Source of the DNA: Psettodes erumei | Lineage: Eukaryota > Chordata > Actinopteri > Pleuronectiformes > Psettodidae | Direction: 5' to 3' | DNA length: 64,000 nucleotides | NCBI GenBank assembly: GCA_016785225.1 | Contig: JAFBJZ010000665.1 | Coordinates: 248,001 to 312,000, forward strand | Shown here: one piece after another, positions 13,658 through 32,072 of the stretch | How positions within the stretch are numbered: position 1 is the stretch's first letter | How the letters are laid out: each line of letters starts with the position of its first letter | Made by a program: the position numbers and the translations under genes | Notes under the pieces: model-generated | The model's database searches: none | Told to the model about the DNA's origin: nothing | The model's input: only the letters and a program-made list of their open reading frames with translations

Positions 13658-16600
13658 GCTACTTTGGCGTGTTAGCAGTGGTGCTGAGGACGAGCAACGA
13701 CTCGCCGTGGACCGATGAGTTTGACAGTAAGAGCTAACGCCCGCCCCCCCTCAAAAAAAAAAGCGAAAACACTTTCTCACACCCCTCCTGAATGAGTTCC
13801 TTGTCACCTGCAGAAATTGAGTTATCCTGCTTGATCGAGTCCATTTCCACGAACAATCCCAGAATTGAATGGAAGAAGATCACCAACGACGGGCCGAGCT
13901 ATGTGTACTTTGACAAGAAGATCTCAGGTAGCGTGGAAGAAACTCACGCAAATTAGATATCTTCTCCCATTTCCGCCTGACCTCATTGAATGTGTTTTGT
14001 TTTTTTTTTCTCCCGACAGGCGACCTGGAGAACAGAGCAGTGATCAGAGAGCCCGCCACGTTACTGATCACCAACGCCACAAGATCGGACACGGCGAAAT
14101 ACCGCTGCGAGGTCACGGCCGCCGACGACCTGAAGTCGTTCGATGAGATCGTGATCGACCTCGTCGTAAGAGGTGCTGCGCACATCAGTGACTCTTGCGT
14201 TGCGTGCGGAATCAAAGGCGTGAGACGGACGCAGAGAAAACAAGCCGTTATTGTGCCCTTAAAAGAGAGACCCTGCGCGGTGATTCACACTTTGGATGCT
14301 GTAAGACGAGACGGCGCTGTAGGTCGCACCAACCCTTTGGCATACATACGGGGATGCGTCGCGAACAGACCTGCCCAGCTGCAAAGGCGTGTTCAGGGCT
14401 ATAAGAGGAAACCTCTGAAACTGCATCTGCTCCGAACTGCAGTTCTAAAGAAAGCAGGCGCGTGTTTTGGTGGCGTTTTTTGGCACGCGCCGAAAATCGT
14501 GTACCCGTCCGCTCCGGTCAATTCAGTCAGTCCAGTGAACCATAAAGGGTCAGGGTGACATTGTTTTTTTTAAAGCATCGTAGCCAATCATAGGCCTAGC
14601 AGCATCATGAAAGAATGGAGTGAGTCGGGTTTTTTTTTTTATCTCCGTGAAGCTCAGCAGATGTAAAAACTGTGCCGCTCCCCGTGGAGACTCAGCATAG
14701 TGACTGCCATCTTATGTTTCGTGTCGCCGCAGTGAAGCCGGTGGTGCCCAAATGCAGCGTCCCGAAATCGGTGCCTTTCGGGAAGTCGGCCGAGCTGAGC
14801 TGCGTGGAGGAGGAGGGCTTCCCCAAGTCCCAGTACCAGTGGTTCAAGAACCGGGAGGAGATCCCCGACGACCCCAAGACCAGCTCCAAGTTCTTCAACT
14901 CCTCGTACATGCTCAACGCCGAGACGGGCACCCTGGTTAGTATGTGTGTCTTTGGACAAGGACACGCATGAGAGAGGCGAGGGCGGGGACGGTGGCCCGA
15001 CGCCCAGGGGTGGGGGCGGATATTTTGGGGAGACAGTTGATGGTGCGAGAGGGCTTGTGAGCCACGAGGGGAATCTGCTGCCCTCGTTTGCACATTCCTC
15101 AATTCTCGCCGGCTCTCCGGCAGCGCCCGGTCCTCCCGGCCTGGTCCCAGAAAGCTACAGTGGTGGTCTTTATGTGAAACCCTAGCACACGTCTGGAAAC
15201 TCAGGAGGTTTTTCTCTTCTCCGCTCCTCCTGTTTGGGCCGTTATTTTTAGAGCGATCACAGATAACTCACTCTCCTCTGCTCCTCCCATGCGAAGAAGC
15301 GACGCCCACCGACCGATGGGGGAGAGGGGGAAATTTGTGAAATGCATCATTACCTTGTGTGAGATAAGACGGCATTATTGAGCCAGGAAGAGGCTCATCA
15401 TTTTGAAACTTTGGAAACAGAGAATTTCCTGTTTATCGAGTTGGTTTTTTTCCACCGTCAGTATTTCTTGTTCTTATTTTATTGTGAGAGACCAACATGT
15501 CTGACTTGCATTATTTCTTCAGTTTAAAAATGATTGAATATAGTGCCGGCATATTACAAGAGGATGGGGAGAAGAAAAAGGAAAACAACAACAATAATAC
15601 ATTCATTCATGCGCGTGTTTTCAGGGGCACGCTGGTTAAACGCATCTTATATAATATATTGTTATTATTATGATATATTATTATATAATATATATCTATA
15701 TCAAGGCTGAGTGCCTGCGGCCCGGGCCCTTTGCTGCGTGTCATCCCCTCTCTCCTGCCCCTCCTGTTACTATCACACCACCCAAAATATGTGTATAAAT
15801 AGATGTGTGTATTTATGTTTTTATGTTCTAGTTTTAAAATCAGAAACTGCTCTTAATGTCCTCACTTTGTGGAGAGAAATTAGACTCACAATCAACAAAT
15901 GAAAAATACGATGTGTGAGGTGTTGTGTCTTCAGGTTGTGATGTGCGCGCTTGTGTTGTACACAGGTTTGATTGGCTTGATATTTTAATCAATTTGGTAT
16001 CTGAACATTTCTGATGCTAATAGTGAGTGCAGTGAGTGTAAATGTCAGAGAATGTTTTGTATATGATGTTCTTCCCCGAGGATTTGTGACCCCGGCCCAG
16101 GCTCCTGTGGTCGCTGCTTTATCACAGCCACTGACACGCTCATGTCATTTTAAATGAAATGTAAATGTGGTGTGAATGTCACTGTAACTCTCCGGTTCGT
16201 TCCCTCTGTGCTTAGTGCACCAACGCTCAGCCTCAGTAGACGTCCTGATTATATTATATTTGTCGCCTTTCAACAGCGTGGACACGTTAAGGGATTTGCG
16301 TTCATGGGTTTGTGTTTCCTCCCATGCAGAAGTTCATCAGCGTCAGAAAAGAAGACGCAGGAGACTATTACTGCCGAGCGAAGAACGACGCAGGACACGC
16401 CGAGTGCCCCCCCCAGAAGATGGAAGTCTGTGAGTGTGTGGCAGAGACCATGAGCTTGGTGATCGGGGTTCGCCCGCTGTTTGGTCTCATCATTCTCACC
16501 TGAACTCCACAGATGACATCGACGTGGTGGGGATTGTACTGGGAGTGCTGGTGGTGGTGGTGGTGCTGCTGTGTATAACAGTGGGGATCTGCTGCGTGCA

Positions 16601-17223
16601 CAAGCGAGGCTACTTCTCCAGCCAGAAACAGACAGGAAACAAGTAAGACTGTCGACACACCCTCCCACCCGGCAAACACGTGCGCTCCCCGCTGACCTGT
16701 CATCCGTAACACCGTCATGCGCTCTGTGTCCTGCAGTTACAAAGTTCCAGCTAAAGGAGATGGAGTGGACTACGTCAGGACGGAAGATGAGGTTTGTGGA
16801 TCGCAGTGAACAGCTATGTTATGCTCACTGTCTGTAACACGCTACTGGATATCACTCTCATCAAATCCAAATGTTTTCAGGCAGCCAGGTCTGTGAGCAT
16901 TTGCTTGACATACTGTCGTGTACAGCTCCATCATGTGTGTCTTTGGTTTTGATTTTCTTCATTTGTTTAAATATCATGTGTGTTTCTGTAAACTGTCTGT
17001 ATGAAATGCATTACGTGCCTGATGTTCATGAGGAAATGAAATGTTTGAGATTATTAGTCTCATCATCTACATACTGTAAATTGTTCTAGTAAGAGAGGAG
17101 CAGGAGAAAGACAGTGTCTGCTTTCACGTGGAACCGCTCCTGCAACGTGCGATCGATTCTCAGCGTTCCTCTGTACGTTCTCTGCAGGGGGATTTCCGAC
17201 ACAAGTCGTCATTTGTGATCTGA
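13658..17223 (+). CDS. jam3: Junctional adhesion molecule C (JAM3), exons 2-9, 5'-incomplete
   Basis: Coding exons: 13658-13726, 13814-13927, 14020-14172, 14733-14935, 16330-16429, 16513-16642, 16737-16791, 17188-17223 (stop TGA 17221-17223). All have AG/GT borders and compatible phases. The product is a tight-junction immunoglobulin-superfamily adhesion receptor. Exons 2-4 give the membrane-distal V-type Ig domain, with cysteines in ELSC and YRCEV and the JAM dimerisation motif R-I-E (PRIEWKK). Exons 5-6 give the second Ig domain (ELSC, YYCRAKNDAG). N-glycosylation sequons are seen at NAT and NSS. Exon 7 holds the transmembrane helix (VVGIVLGVLVVVVVLLCIT) and exons 8-9 the short cytoplasmic tail. 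The tail ends GDFRHKSSFVI, the class II PDZ ligand typical of JAM-C, which binds polarity proteins such as PAR3. The first exon (signal peptide) is not identified; exon 2 enters in phase 1. Teleosts have jam3a and jam3b; I cannot tell which this is. Confidence 0.93.
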
Positions 17224-19160
17224 GGAGGGGCAGGAGGTCGGCGAGGGGCGCCGTGCCAAGTGAAAGAGGCGACACGTGGGGCCGCACGCCACGCCGTCCC
17301 CGCCGCGGAGCCGCCGCGACGCTCACGCTCTCAGCACGACTCAAATCCAACCGCTCAAGTTTGCCAAAGGTGACAAGGTTTCACAGAACAACCAACATGT
17401 TACACGCTGTAGGGACTGAGGTGAATTTGTCAACTGTTACCACCACCAGCTGAATCCTTTTGTTAATTTATGGAGTTGTTACTTTACAGTTATTGCATGG
17501 TTTTAGACACTAATCGAGCTGGAGAAAAGGAAACATTTCTTTGTTCTGCCAGGTAGAAAAGGCGGAGTCTCTCTCTCCGAAGTCGGTCTATCATGACACA
17601 TTTCTACTGTAAACTTTTAGCTTCAAATCTTTTGTCATTTGTATAACGTTTCTTTTCTACTGTTGAAATTTGTCAGACTATTTTTGATGGAATATATTTT
17701 AAACTGCCTATAGATAAAGGTTTACTTTTTTAAATATTTGTAAAATACTAACGTGTTTTTTTTATTATTTTTATTATTATTATTATTATTATTATTTGGT
17801 TGTGGATAAAAAAAAAAAAATGTTATACTTCAACCACTTCGCATCAAGCCGTGAGCATTCACACATTTGCAATCGGAAAAACGGAAAACAAAAACTGACT
17901 CATGTTCACATATCAAGATGTGCTTCTTGATCGGCAGTCTTACATGTTTGATTTGTGCGCTGGGAAAGCGTCTGTTTGTGAGAGACTTCCATGTTCATGT
18001 GTGTAGATAGTCTTAGTACGAGGCTTTGAAGAGTGCCATTCAAATGCTGTGAAACACTGTCCACAATCAGTGCTGCGTATTCTTCATTTTAAGTGTCCTT
18101 CTATGCTTGCTGTTGATCTTGTATATATTGAATTTACTGTCCAGGATGGAGTTTTGCTGTCATACATACTGTATGATCAGTAGTACACTATAAGAATAAT
18201 AATGACAACAACAATAATGATTATGATCATAGTAATAATATGGGGTTTGCAGGTTGACCTTCCAGATCCAATTAGTGACGAGTTTGAAAGACTGGACGTG
18301 GTACTGTGAGAGTCCAAGCCTGGGTTTGAACTCTACATTGAAACAAATTGGACCTTTCCTCTCACTGTGAGCGACAGCTAAAGCCTGTTATCAGGTCCAG
18401 CTGTTTTAAAGTTCTAATGACTAACGGTACCAGAAGCATCAGTGAGTAGGCCCCAGCTCTGCAGCAGATGCACGGTCAGGTCCAATTTGTTTACAACCCT
18501 TTATTACTCATACTTAATTAGAGTAGACCTGGTCTAACACTTCTAACCTTTAGTGGTGACTAAAGCCTTTTAGTTGGAAAGAAAAATGATGTTTAGTTTG
18601 ACTGGAGCTCACGTTATTGTTCAGAACAACAGAACTTCAGTGTTATAGCTGGGTTCTGGAGGGTTAACACTTGTACTGATTGTATATAGATTTTTTTTTT
18701 CTCAAGATCTCTCACGATTATGTAAAGTGGTGAAAAACTGTAAAAAGAAAAAAAATCCTATTTGAGGCGATATGAAACTCTTTCCATTTGTGAGGCTGAG
18801 GAAAAGTAGCATGTTATCACATTGTTCATCACACAGGAAGAAGAGCTTGTCAAAGTCAGCCCGGTTCAGACTGCTCGCTCCCTCAGTGTTCGGTTCTGTT
18901 CAGGTTCTACTCGAGCCCAGTGAACCAATCACTATCAGTGGCTCCTGAAAACTCTCCTTCCGCAGTAATGAATGTTTTCTAATCACGTGTGGTAACATTT
19001 ACCTGAGTATCAGTCATGGGAGAGACGATCTGCCCAACGTTTGCACATAGGAAGTTGTCAACACTGCTCAGTATTATTTTTTCCAAGTGAACATGTTGTA
19101 TTAAGGAACCAAGAGGAAAAAAATGTACTATTATACTAATAAACCAGTTGAATTGAGAAA
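17224..19160 (+). other. jam3: jam3 3' untranslated region (inferred extent)
   Basis: AT-rich sequence with no convincing open frame follows the jam3 stop. It contains a (TTA)n run near 17758-17797, several TGTA-rich and AT-rich stretches, and a canonical AATAAA at 19138-19143 that would end the transcript near 19160. The extent is inferred from that signal; an earlier end is possible. Confidence 0.5.
19138..19143 (+). terminator. jam3: Polyadenylation signal AATAAA, probable jam3 3' end
   Basis: This is a canonical hexamer about 1.9 kb after the jam3 stop codon, with a second near-canonical GAAATAAAT about 20 bases later. A cleavage site cannot be proved without transcript data. Confidence 0.4.
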
Positions 19161-22140
19161 TAAATCCTGTCATAGGCACATCACAGAATATAGTGAGATA
19201 CAAGTCCCGTGGCACACGTGCGTAAAATTCTTCCTCCTCTTTCTACAAATTCATTCCTCTTAAGTGCCTTTTTAAAAAAAGCATCCTCGCTCTGTCTCTC
19301 CCGCATCTCGACAACACGGTCAGGCTTCACGTTCCCTTCATTCAACCACGAGCATGGCGTTTGAGAGGAATGATGCCAACTCCCTTCCTTACATATCTGC
19401 AAATTTGTAAATAGCTCCTTTTTTGTCTTTCAATAGATTTGAAGGTGTAGACATGTTGACGTAGACATAGAAATTTGTTAGTGCCTAAATATAGTGGGAA
19501 TTTTTTTATTTTTTTGGGGTAAAGACACGTGGCACTACTAGGCTGAAGTAAAGGACAGATACCCAAAGCAGCAGGTGTTTGTGTGGGCAGGTTTAGAAGG
19601 AGAAACCGCGGTGTGCTTTTCATACCAACAGAGTGGGGAGTTTTATTTTGAAAGCCACCACTGTGCCGCTGAGCGCAGTGTTCACACCGCTCTGTGTTGA
19701 TGGAGGCATCATGCTGCTGTGATGGAGGTGTAATTGTGCAGGCACTGAGAGGGTTTAATGAACCAGAGTCCATGCGAACAACAGGCATATGCAGCAGCAG
19801 CTACCTGAAAGGAAATCCATTCAGCCCTCAGACGGTCCTGAGCAGGTGTCTGTGATCCGGCTGGTGCTGGAAGGCATCAGAGACAGTGATGATATTATAC
19901 TGAGAGATGGTTTCCATGGTGTTCTGTCTTAGGGGGCAAGTCAAGTCAACTGTCTTTTAGTTGAAGGACAGCACCATTCAACCATCACTGACTGAGGACA
20001 TGGAAGAAAACAGGATTTTCTGAACCAAACTCACACACAGTAGAATGTCCATTTAGGGCCTGCTGAAGTTTTTTATTTTATTTTAATTTTATTTTTGTTT
20101 ATTTTAGAACCACTCAATTTGTGATTAATAAACTCACTTCTAATATCACCTGAGACGTTTGGGGGTTTTCATTTTTTTTCTCCTGCAGGTGTTTGTGTGG
20201 GAAGCAAGGATCCATGCGTCCCAGCAGCCAGTCCAGTCCTTTCATAATTTCTTCTGCTTCTTCAGATCCTCCGCTCTGCCGCTCCACAGCCTCCCGCTGT
20301 TCACAGAAATCCCGTTCAGCGTGAAGGTCCATCAAATATCCCACTGACAGCGTCCCTGTTGATCTAAAGCCCCAATCTATTAGTGGGAGTTAAGCCATTT
20401 CCATTTCCTGCACTGAAAAACAACTTTCTCGCTCTTTTCTGGTAACAGTGCCAACAAGTTCCCGGAGAAGGAGCATTATAATCAATGAGCTCAGCAGGGA
20501 TAATAGATTGTAGTTTGCCGCAGAGCCAGCGGACACTTATTGATTTTATTTTGTCACCTGTTTGGCTCAATAAGGCATGAAAAAACACCTTTTCTAAGGA
20601 TTTTAGGAACTCAAATGAAGGACAGTTCCAAATGCACCGTCCGTTTTTTTCATGGCTGAGCAGATGAGATTTTAGAGGCTGACTCATTAAAAGCTCTGAC
20701 AGTTATGGAATATACAGTGTGTCCTACATTAAAAGGCCTCATGAATTAATGAGATAAAACGGGCAGATCTGGGGTCAGTGTGTTGGAATGTTACTGCCAG
20801 TTATTTATTTTCTCCTGTGCGTCATCTCGCTTTCATACAAGAAATTGAATGAGTCCAGTGCATCTCAAAATTGTTTCCATAATGAGTAAGTCTCAGCATT
20901 TAAGTGCTGAAGCAGTTCTCTACGCAAGCGAAACACACGAGAGTGAATCCAACATATTCCACTGATGACGCATGATTGTGTGTGAAGCTTGCGTAAGCAA
21001 ACCAGGGCCTCTGCAATGAGAATCTGAATTTAAAGCACTGGGACATGTCACTTTCAGTACATTCCCAGGATATTTCAAGTGGCACAGTTTCACATCCCCT
21101 TCTATAAATGTTATCACTGGACCACTTCATGCAACCTGCCCCGACCGGTTAAAAGCGGGTCCTCTTCCGGAGATGAATGAGATGACATCATCTTGTGTCA
21201 GACTCATCAGTCTGCAGGGGTGTGGTGAGGTTCAGAACAAAAAGCAGACTTTAATATCCAGCGCCTGGGTTATACTTTGATGTCATCTGTATGGCTGATT
21301 AGGTTTTGATCACATCTGACACTTTGACAGCAAAATGTACTGATTTCTCTTATTTGCTGCCATAATCCTTCCCAGGGTGTTCAAGACTGATACAGCATCA
21401 CTTTTGTTTTATTGTTGTATCGCTTGAAAAGCCAACAAAATCACCATTCAGATTACATCACATGTACATTTTAATTAGTCTTATTTATTTATTAGAAATT
21501 ATGCAGTGACCTTCTGCGTGGGGGAGAAACTCTCCAACACTAATCCTGATATCAATAGACTTTATAGTTACACAGTTTGTGTCATTATGTGGCTGCAGTG
21601 GACACAGCAGAGAGTCACAAACACAAGCGTGGGCAGACCGCAGCGAGGAGGAAAAACCCACACAGATGGGATAAAATCGTACTTGACAGGAGGATGTAGC
21701 CTGTTTAGAAAATACCACAGCATGATGTGATGCCCTGACATGTTGACAGGATATTTGTTTGTGTCCAAGCGGGGCTGCAGCTGCACCTCCTGCTCTCCAA
21801 TAATTGGTTTCATCGTGTTGGGACAGCTAGGAGGGCTCTGCTTGCGAAAGTCATTTGTCCGAATATGAGACCTAGAATTTCACCATGTGACGCTCAGATG
21901 TCTCAGCATGCTCTTGTGGGACATTTTTTTTCTCTGTCTCCGAAGTGAGTCGGTCTTATGAAAGAGCTCATTACATTATGTTACATTTTGGTTCTTGAGA
22001 AATAAAAGCCTGAGGGGAGTCATTTAACTGTTTTCAAGTTTGATCATAAAAGTATGGAGGATCATTATAATCTTTTTTTATAAGTCACAAAAACTAATTA
22101 CACAGTTAAGAGAATCTCTTCCCAGGGGAGCCTGGTAATG
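19161..22140. other. jam3-vps26b intergenic DNA, no gene seen
   Basis: AT-rich sequence with only short random frames. A stretch at about 20360-20720 has an even, low-repeat texture of the kind often seen in conserved non-coding elements, but this cannot be judged without alignment. NCAPD3, which lies between JAM3 and VPS26B in human, was not found. Confidence 0.45.
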
Positions 22141-22143
22141 AGC

Positions 22144-22169
22144 CACACACACACACACACACACACACA
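22144..22169. repeat. (AC)n microsatellite
   Basis: This is a dinucleotide run of 13 units within intergenic DNA. Confidence 0.95.
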
Positions 22170-22244
22170 TGAGTCGTGTCTACATGACTTCAAAAGGTCA
22201 TTACACTGACCACTTACATTCATAACCCTTATTCTAACCTTTAA

Positions 22245-22700
22245 AGTAAATAAGCAAAGTTTATTTGTGCAGCACTTTTCACAGACATGACTCCAAATTG
22301 CTTTACAGAGGCAGATAAAAGTCTAAAGCTAAAGTACACAATAAAGTACACAGAAAATACAAACATAAAATCCTGCTACAGATTAATTACCCAGTTTTTG
22401 TGTAAACAGACGTGTCGACAGGCTGAGCAGACCTGAAGGGTGCAGGCAGAGTGTTTCCACAGTTTGGGTGCTATGGCCTCACTCACCATGGCTCTTAAAG
22501 CAGGTGCATGTCACAGATAGTAAATATAGTGGATCTTATATGTAACAGGGGGCCAGTGTAGAGATTTGAGTACAGGAGCAATGTGAGACTGTGTATTTGT
22601 CCCAGTGAGCAGTCAAGCATCCTGAATTGCCTGCAGCAGGTCAGGGGAGGTTACGCTAAGTGTGTGTTGCTGTCGTCAACGCTGGATGAAATAAAAGTAT
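22245..22700. mobile_element. Teleost interspersed repeat fragment
   Basis: The sequence AAGTTTATTTGTGCAGCACT, then TTTCACAGACATG, CAAATTGCTTTACAGAG and, further on, GGGCCAGTGTAGAGATTTGA and ACAGGAGCAATGTGA, follows an order of words that I recall from a high-copy teleost interspersed repeat. It has diverged and has no coding capacity. The exact family name cannot be given from sequence alone. Confidence 0.5.
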
Positions 22701-22759
22701 GGATAAGAATCCGTAATTCTGCTTTTGAAAATACATGTCTTGGTTTACTGATATTTACT

Positions 22760-23780
22760 AATATCCAGAAGAAATAAGATATAATCAGCTGATTAACATG
22801 AGTGTCAACAAACATGATGCATCATCAACATTAATGATTTACATGATGGGGACTTTGGTCCCCCATAAGGCAGATATGTCCCTGTAATGTGATCTGGGTC
22901 TCACCACATAAATTAAAATAATACACGCGCACACACACACACACACACACACACAATTTGTGATAACTGTTCAGAGGAAATCTGTGGCTGAATGATGTTG
23001 ACTGCAACTGACTTCTCAGCTTAGTGTCATATTTGGCTGATATTTGCTTTTATTAAAACAAGAATATCACCAGTTGTCGGTTCAGTGTTAAATAACAACA
23101 CTGGTTGTAAGTAAAACCCTTTTTTTCGAAATGTTCGAAGCGTTACATCCTATCGAGAATGGCACAATTTATCAGGAGCTTAAATGCAGATATCGTCTGA
23201 ACCAAAGGTGCAAGTTGTGATTCAACTATGCCATCTAGTGGAGCGGCACTGCCATCACAGAGCTGTGCCCAACGATTTTCAACAGCAGTTTTTCTTTATC
23301 AGTCAGTATATTGAGATGAAAACAGAAACGTAAAGAGAAAAGTTCTCAAACATGTGATGATGCTCTCATACACAGTAACGGTAGTTTTAATTGAATATTA
23401 CACAAAAACGCATCCTGATCGATTTAGCATAGTTCAACATGCATGGAGCACATACTAAGAAATGTGTGGTAGTGTAAATATTGCTTTATTTTAAGGGGAC
23501 ACGCGCAAAAAATAGCGGGTATCACGGCAGATAATGATGAGTGTATAACCACATAATGACGAGTGCCTGGAAGTCTGCACTCCGGGCGGAAAAGTGAGTT
23601 TTGCCAGGGTTTATGTTGTCTTCCGCCTGTTGATACTGCGCCCAAAATTGCAGACTAATCGTAAGGTGGAAACATAGCGGCATTTCAAAGAGTCAATTCA
23701 ACCATGTGTAGTTGTGTTGGTGTGGCAGCAGGGGAAGGCCTCTGTCAAAATCTTAAAAAGAAAATAAACAAATAGTCTGC
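22760..23780. other. Intergenic DNA before vps26b promoter
   Basis: It contains a (CA)n run at about 22924-22955 and a CTCF-like motif at 23229-23241 on the minus strand. No exon is supported. Confidence 0.45.
23229..23241 (-). promoter_or_regulatory. CTCF-like motif upstream of vps26b
   Basis: The minus strand reads CCACTAGATGGCA, which fits the CTCF core CCASYAGRKGGCR at every position. It sits about 0.6 kb before the likely vps26b start. A single motif match is weak evidence of binding. Confidence 0.35.
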
Positions 23781-23971
23781 TCGTCTGACAGCGATTCTTC
23801 ACGTGACTGTCGACGCATGCGCAGTCAGCCGGTTGTAAGTCGAACTCCTGAATAATCGCTGCACATCTATCGGCTACACGACGAGAAGCTGCACAGTGCT
23901 GTGGAACACAACGGGAGGCGTCCTTTTCTTCTCAGCACCAGCCAGTGGCAGAGCCTCACTGACGAGCGGCC
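23780..23971 (+). promoter_or_regulatory. vps26b: vps26b promoter / 5'UTR with CLEAR-like E-box and NRF1-like site
   Basis: This is the stretch directly before the vps26b ATG. It has TTCACGTGAC at 23798-23807, nine of ten positions of the TFEB/TFE3 CLEAR consensus GTCACGTGAC. It also has CGCATGCGCAG around 23814-23824, which resembles an NRF1 site. There is no TATA box, as expected for a housekeeping promoter. The transcription start is not defined by sequence and probably lies between 23830 and 23900. Confidence 0.55.
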
Positions 23972-29322
<5,351 letters not shown>

Positions 29323-30743
29323 AGGCCGGCGTGTGTGAGTGAACCCAGTGCACAGATTGTCAGCAAAGTCTGAATGTGAAGATCATCCGTTTGCGTCGAG
29401 AGAGAGAGAGTGTGTGTGCGCCGCAAGGGTTTTCAGAATGTGTGTGAAAGCGAATGAGACGCTTTGAAGAACAACGGTGTGTGTTCATCAAGGGAACCAA
29501 CAGTCAGACCAGGCTGAGGCTGGAGTTGTAATTCACTCTGAGTGTTTGCTTTAACCACCTTGGAATACCAGCTGGGTGGAGTTTAACACATTAAGACAGA
29601 TTCCACAGTATCAGCTAATTTCTCTGGCATTGACAAACGCACAGAGTGAAATTGGCTTTTAAATTGACTTAGCATAATTCTTTTGGCATATGTTATACAG
29701 TTAGAGAGTGGGGCAAACTTCACCCATTAGATGCACTAAAATATCATTTGCACTCACTGTTCAGTCTGTACCATGAATCCATGTGTGTGTGGATGTGCAG
29801 TGTGTGGCAGCGAGCCTCCTCGGGTGTTTTTTTTCCAACACAAACTTTTCTTGCATACTTGGCACTTGGCGATTGCGCTGTGCAGAAACTTTAGTCATGC
29901 TGTAGATTTATAAAAAAAGTTAGATCCTACAAATACATTTTTTTTATGTCTCCTCACAAGACTGTAACATGAATTCATGTGAGATTATTTTCCTGCCATG
30001 CCCTATGCTGAGAAACATCATTTTAATTTAATAGTTTGTGTCAACTTTTTGGCTCCATTAGGAAAAAACAGATACAAGATAATAGATACTAAAAAAGAGG
30101 TGGAAATTCATAACACGTTTGTATGGGACGATGCTCTAGATATTTTTCATACATTCCATGGCTCTCATCAGAAATAGGCATGAACTACAGAAGATTATTT
30201 TTTGAAATTAATTCCACTTTGCTCCAGCATGAGACCCGTTCAATTCGTCAACTGGTCGTGGGTCAGTGTCAGGCGTAGCGCAGCACCTGTGACTGGCGTG
30301 GGATTTCACATCTGTCCTTCCAGGCTCCTGTCGTTTGAAGCCCCTGCTTTCTTATTTGCACTATAATCTCATTCTGTTGTTTCTGCCCTCAGAACTAGAG
30401 TGATTCCAGACTCGTCACGTCAAATCTAATGTAGACAGTATTTCCCCGAGCGTGATGACGGAGCAGTCAGTCGTCTGGAGGCTGCTGGGAATGACTGGCT
30501 GTTGGATAGTTAGCTTTGTGCCTAAGGGTTTATTGCCAAAACATTCAGTGCAATACAAGAGAATAGCTGCCACCTTGTACTGCTGCACCCTGTCCCAGCG
30601 GTTTCCCCACTGCAGTCACTTTTCCAGTTAAAATGGATTCAGTGTAAAGGTGGTTTCAAATCATCTTAATGTGAAGAAAGTGAATGTATCAATAAGACTA
30701 CTCAATCATAGTGAGCACTTCGTTAAAATTCAGAAACCGAAGT

Positions 30744-30744
<1 letters not shown>

Positions 30745-30774
<30 letters not shown>
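30745..30774. repeat. Poly-T tract of 30
   Basis: An uninterrupted T run within the presumed vps26b 3'UTR. It could be the poly-A end of a minus-strand retroposed sequence, but no body was recognised. Confidence 0.9.
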
Positions 30775-30777
<3 letters not shown>

Positions 30778-32066
30778 TCTGGCCTGGCAGAGTAAATAAT
30801 AGAGTTCATATGCCATTACACTTTGTCTCCTTTTATAAAATAGATTTTCATACTGAAAAAGGCAAGTGTGAAGCACTGAAACTGAACCCAGCACCCGGCT
30901 GGTCGTCCTCACGCTGCAGCCTTTTCGCTTCTTACCACGTGCAACTTTGCAAAATCTATCACTGTGTGTCATCAAAGTGTTGAACATTTTTTCATACTTT
31001 TCTTGGCAGTGAGGTCACCTGTTACTATGCTGACATGACTGCTGTTCAGGTAACTTCTGAAATATGGGAACACCGGCCCAAGCTGTGTTGATCTGAGCCA
31101 ACGGGACATTTTTATTCAGACTCATACTTGATCTTTGACATGCTTTATTTGCATTAAGGGACTGTATGAAAATTATTTGGCTTTTTAACTTTTGGCTATG
31201 AACATTTTCTTTAAATCCCTCCCCAGAGCTTTTAAAATTTGCTTTAAATTATGAGTAACTTTTAAATCGCAATACCCTCCTCCCTAATTTTTCACATCAA
31301 CCCAGATTTCAAGCATCATATGGAAAAAAAATGGTACTGTCATTTTTACACAACACAGTGTATTCTGTTGACTGAGTTAGCAGATGAAGTGTGCCACTAG
31401 ATTAGGGAACAGGAAGCAGCTATGGCTGCTGAGGGGCCTCAGCATTATTTATATCCTCACTTCACGTAACATCCATTATATTATAGGATAACTCTATACG
31501 ATAGCTTGCATTTAACTTGACTGTAGTTCTGCTAAACGTTCAGAATAGAGTCAAGGGGCCTTTGGTTTGTGACAAAATGTGTTCACACCCAACACAAAGC
31601 TCTTTTAAGAGGCAATGTGTGTCGAATAAACAGAAGGACACAATGTGAGGCACAAACTGATGCGTTGTGAATCCTCAGAGAGGAGAGAAACTGGAGGGAA
31701 ATAACAGAAGGAAGTGGAGTTACTGCTGAGTCTGGACTTCAGTCCGGGGCGTGACACGGTCGGTGCATCCATCGGTAGCTAGCTTACAGCTAACATGCAG
31801 CTGCTTGAGAGACAGAAGAAAAGCGAGTACCGTACAAGAAACCCAAAAGCAGCTTTGGAAGTATACACAGTACTTTTTTATGTGGCTGTTATTTAGCTTT
31901 TTTTGCAAGTACTGGTACAGACATGCAGTAGCTAAACCAACCTACTAACCCAGTTTGTAATATGAGATTCAAATAGAGAATAATGATGAAATGTACAGTA
32001 TACTATAAATGCACAATGTAAATGCAACCTCTTCCTTTTTTTCATGTCATATGTTATCTTCCTGTC

Positions 32067-32072
32067 AATAAA
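32067..32072 (+). terminator. vps26b: Polyadenylation signal AATAAA, probable vps26b 3' end
   Basis: A canonical AATAAA within CTGTCAATAAATGTTG is followed within about 30 bases by T-rich sequence, a usual downstream element. Confidence 0.5.

Noticed and set aside
13986..14558. 190-residue + strand frame overlapping jam3
   Set aside because: Only 14020-14172 is the true jam3 exon. The rest is read-through into introns on both sides, past good AG and GT borders.
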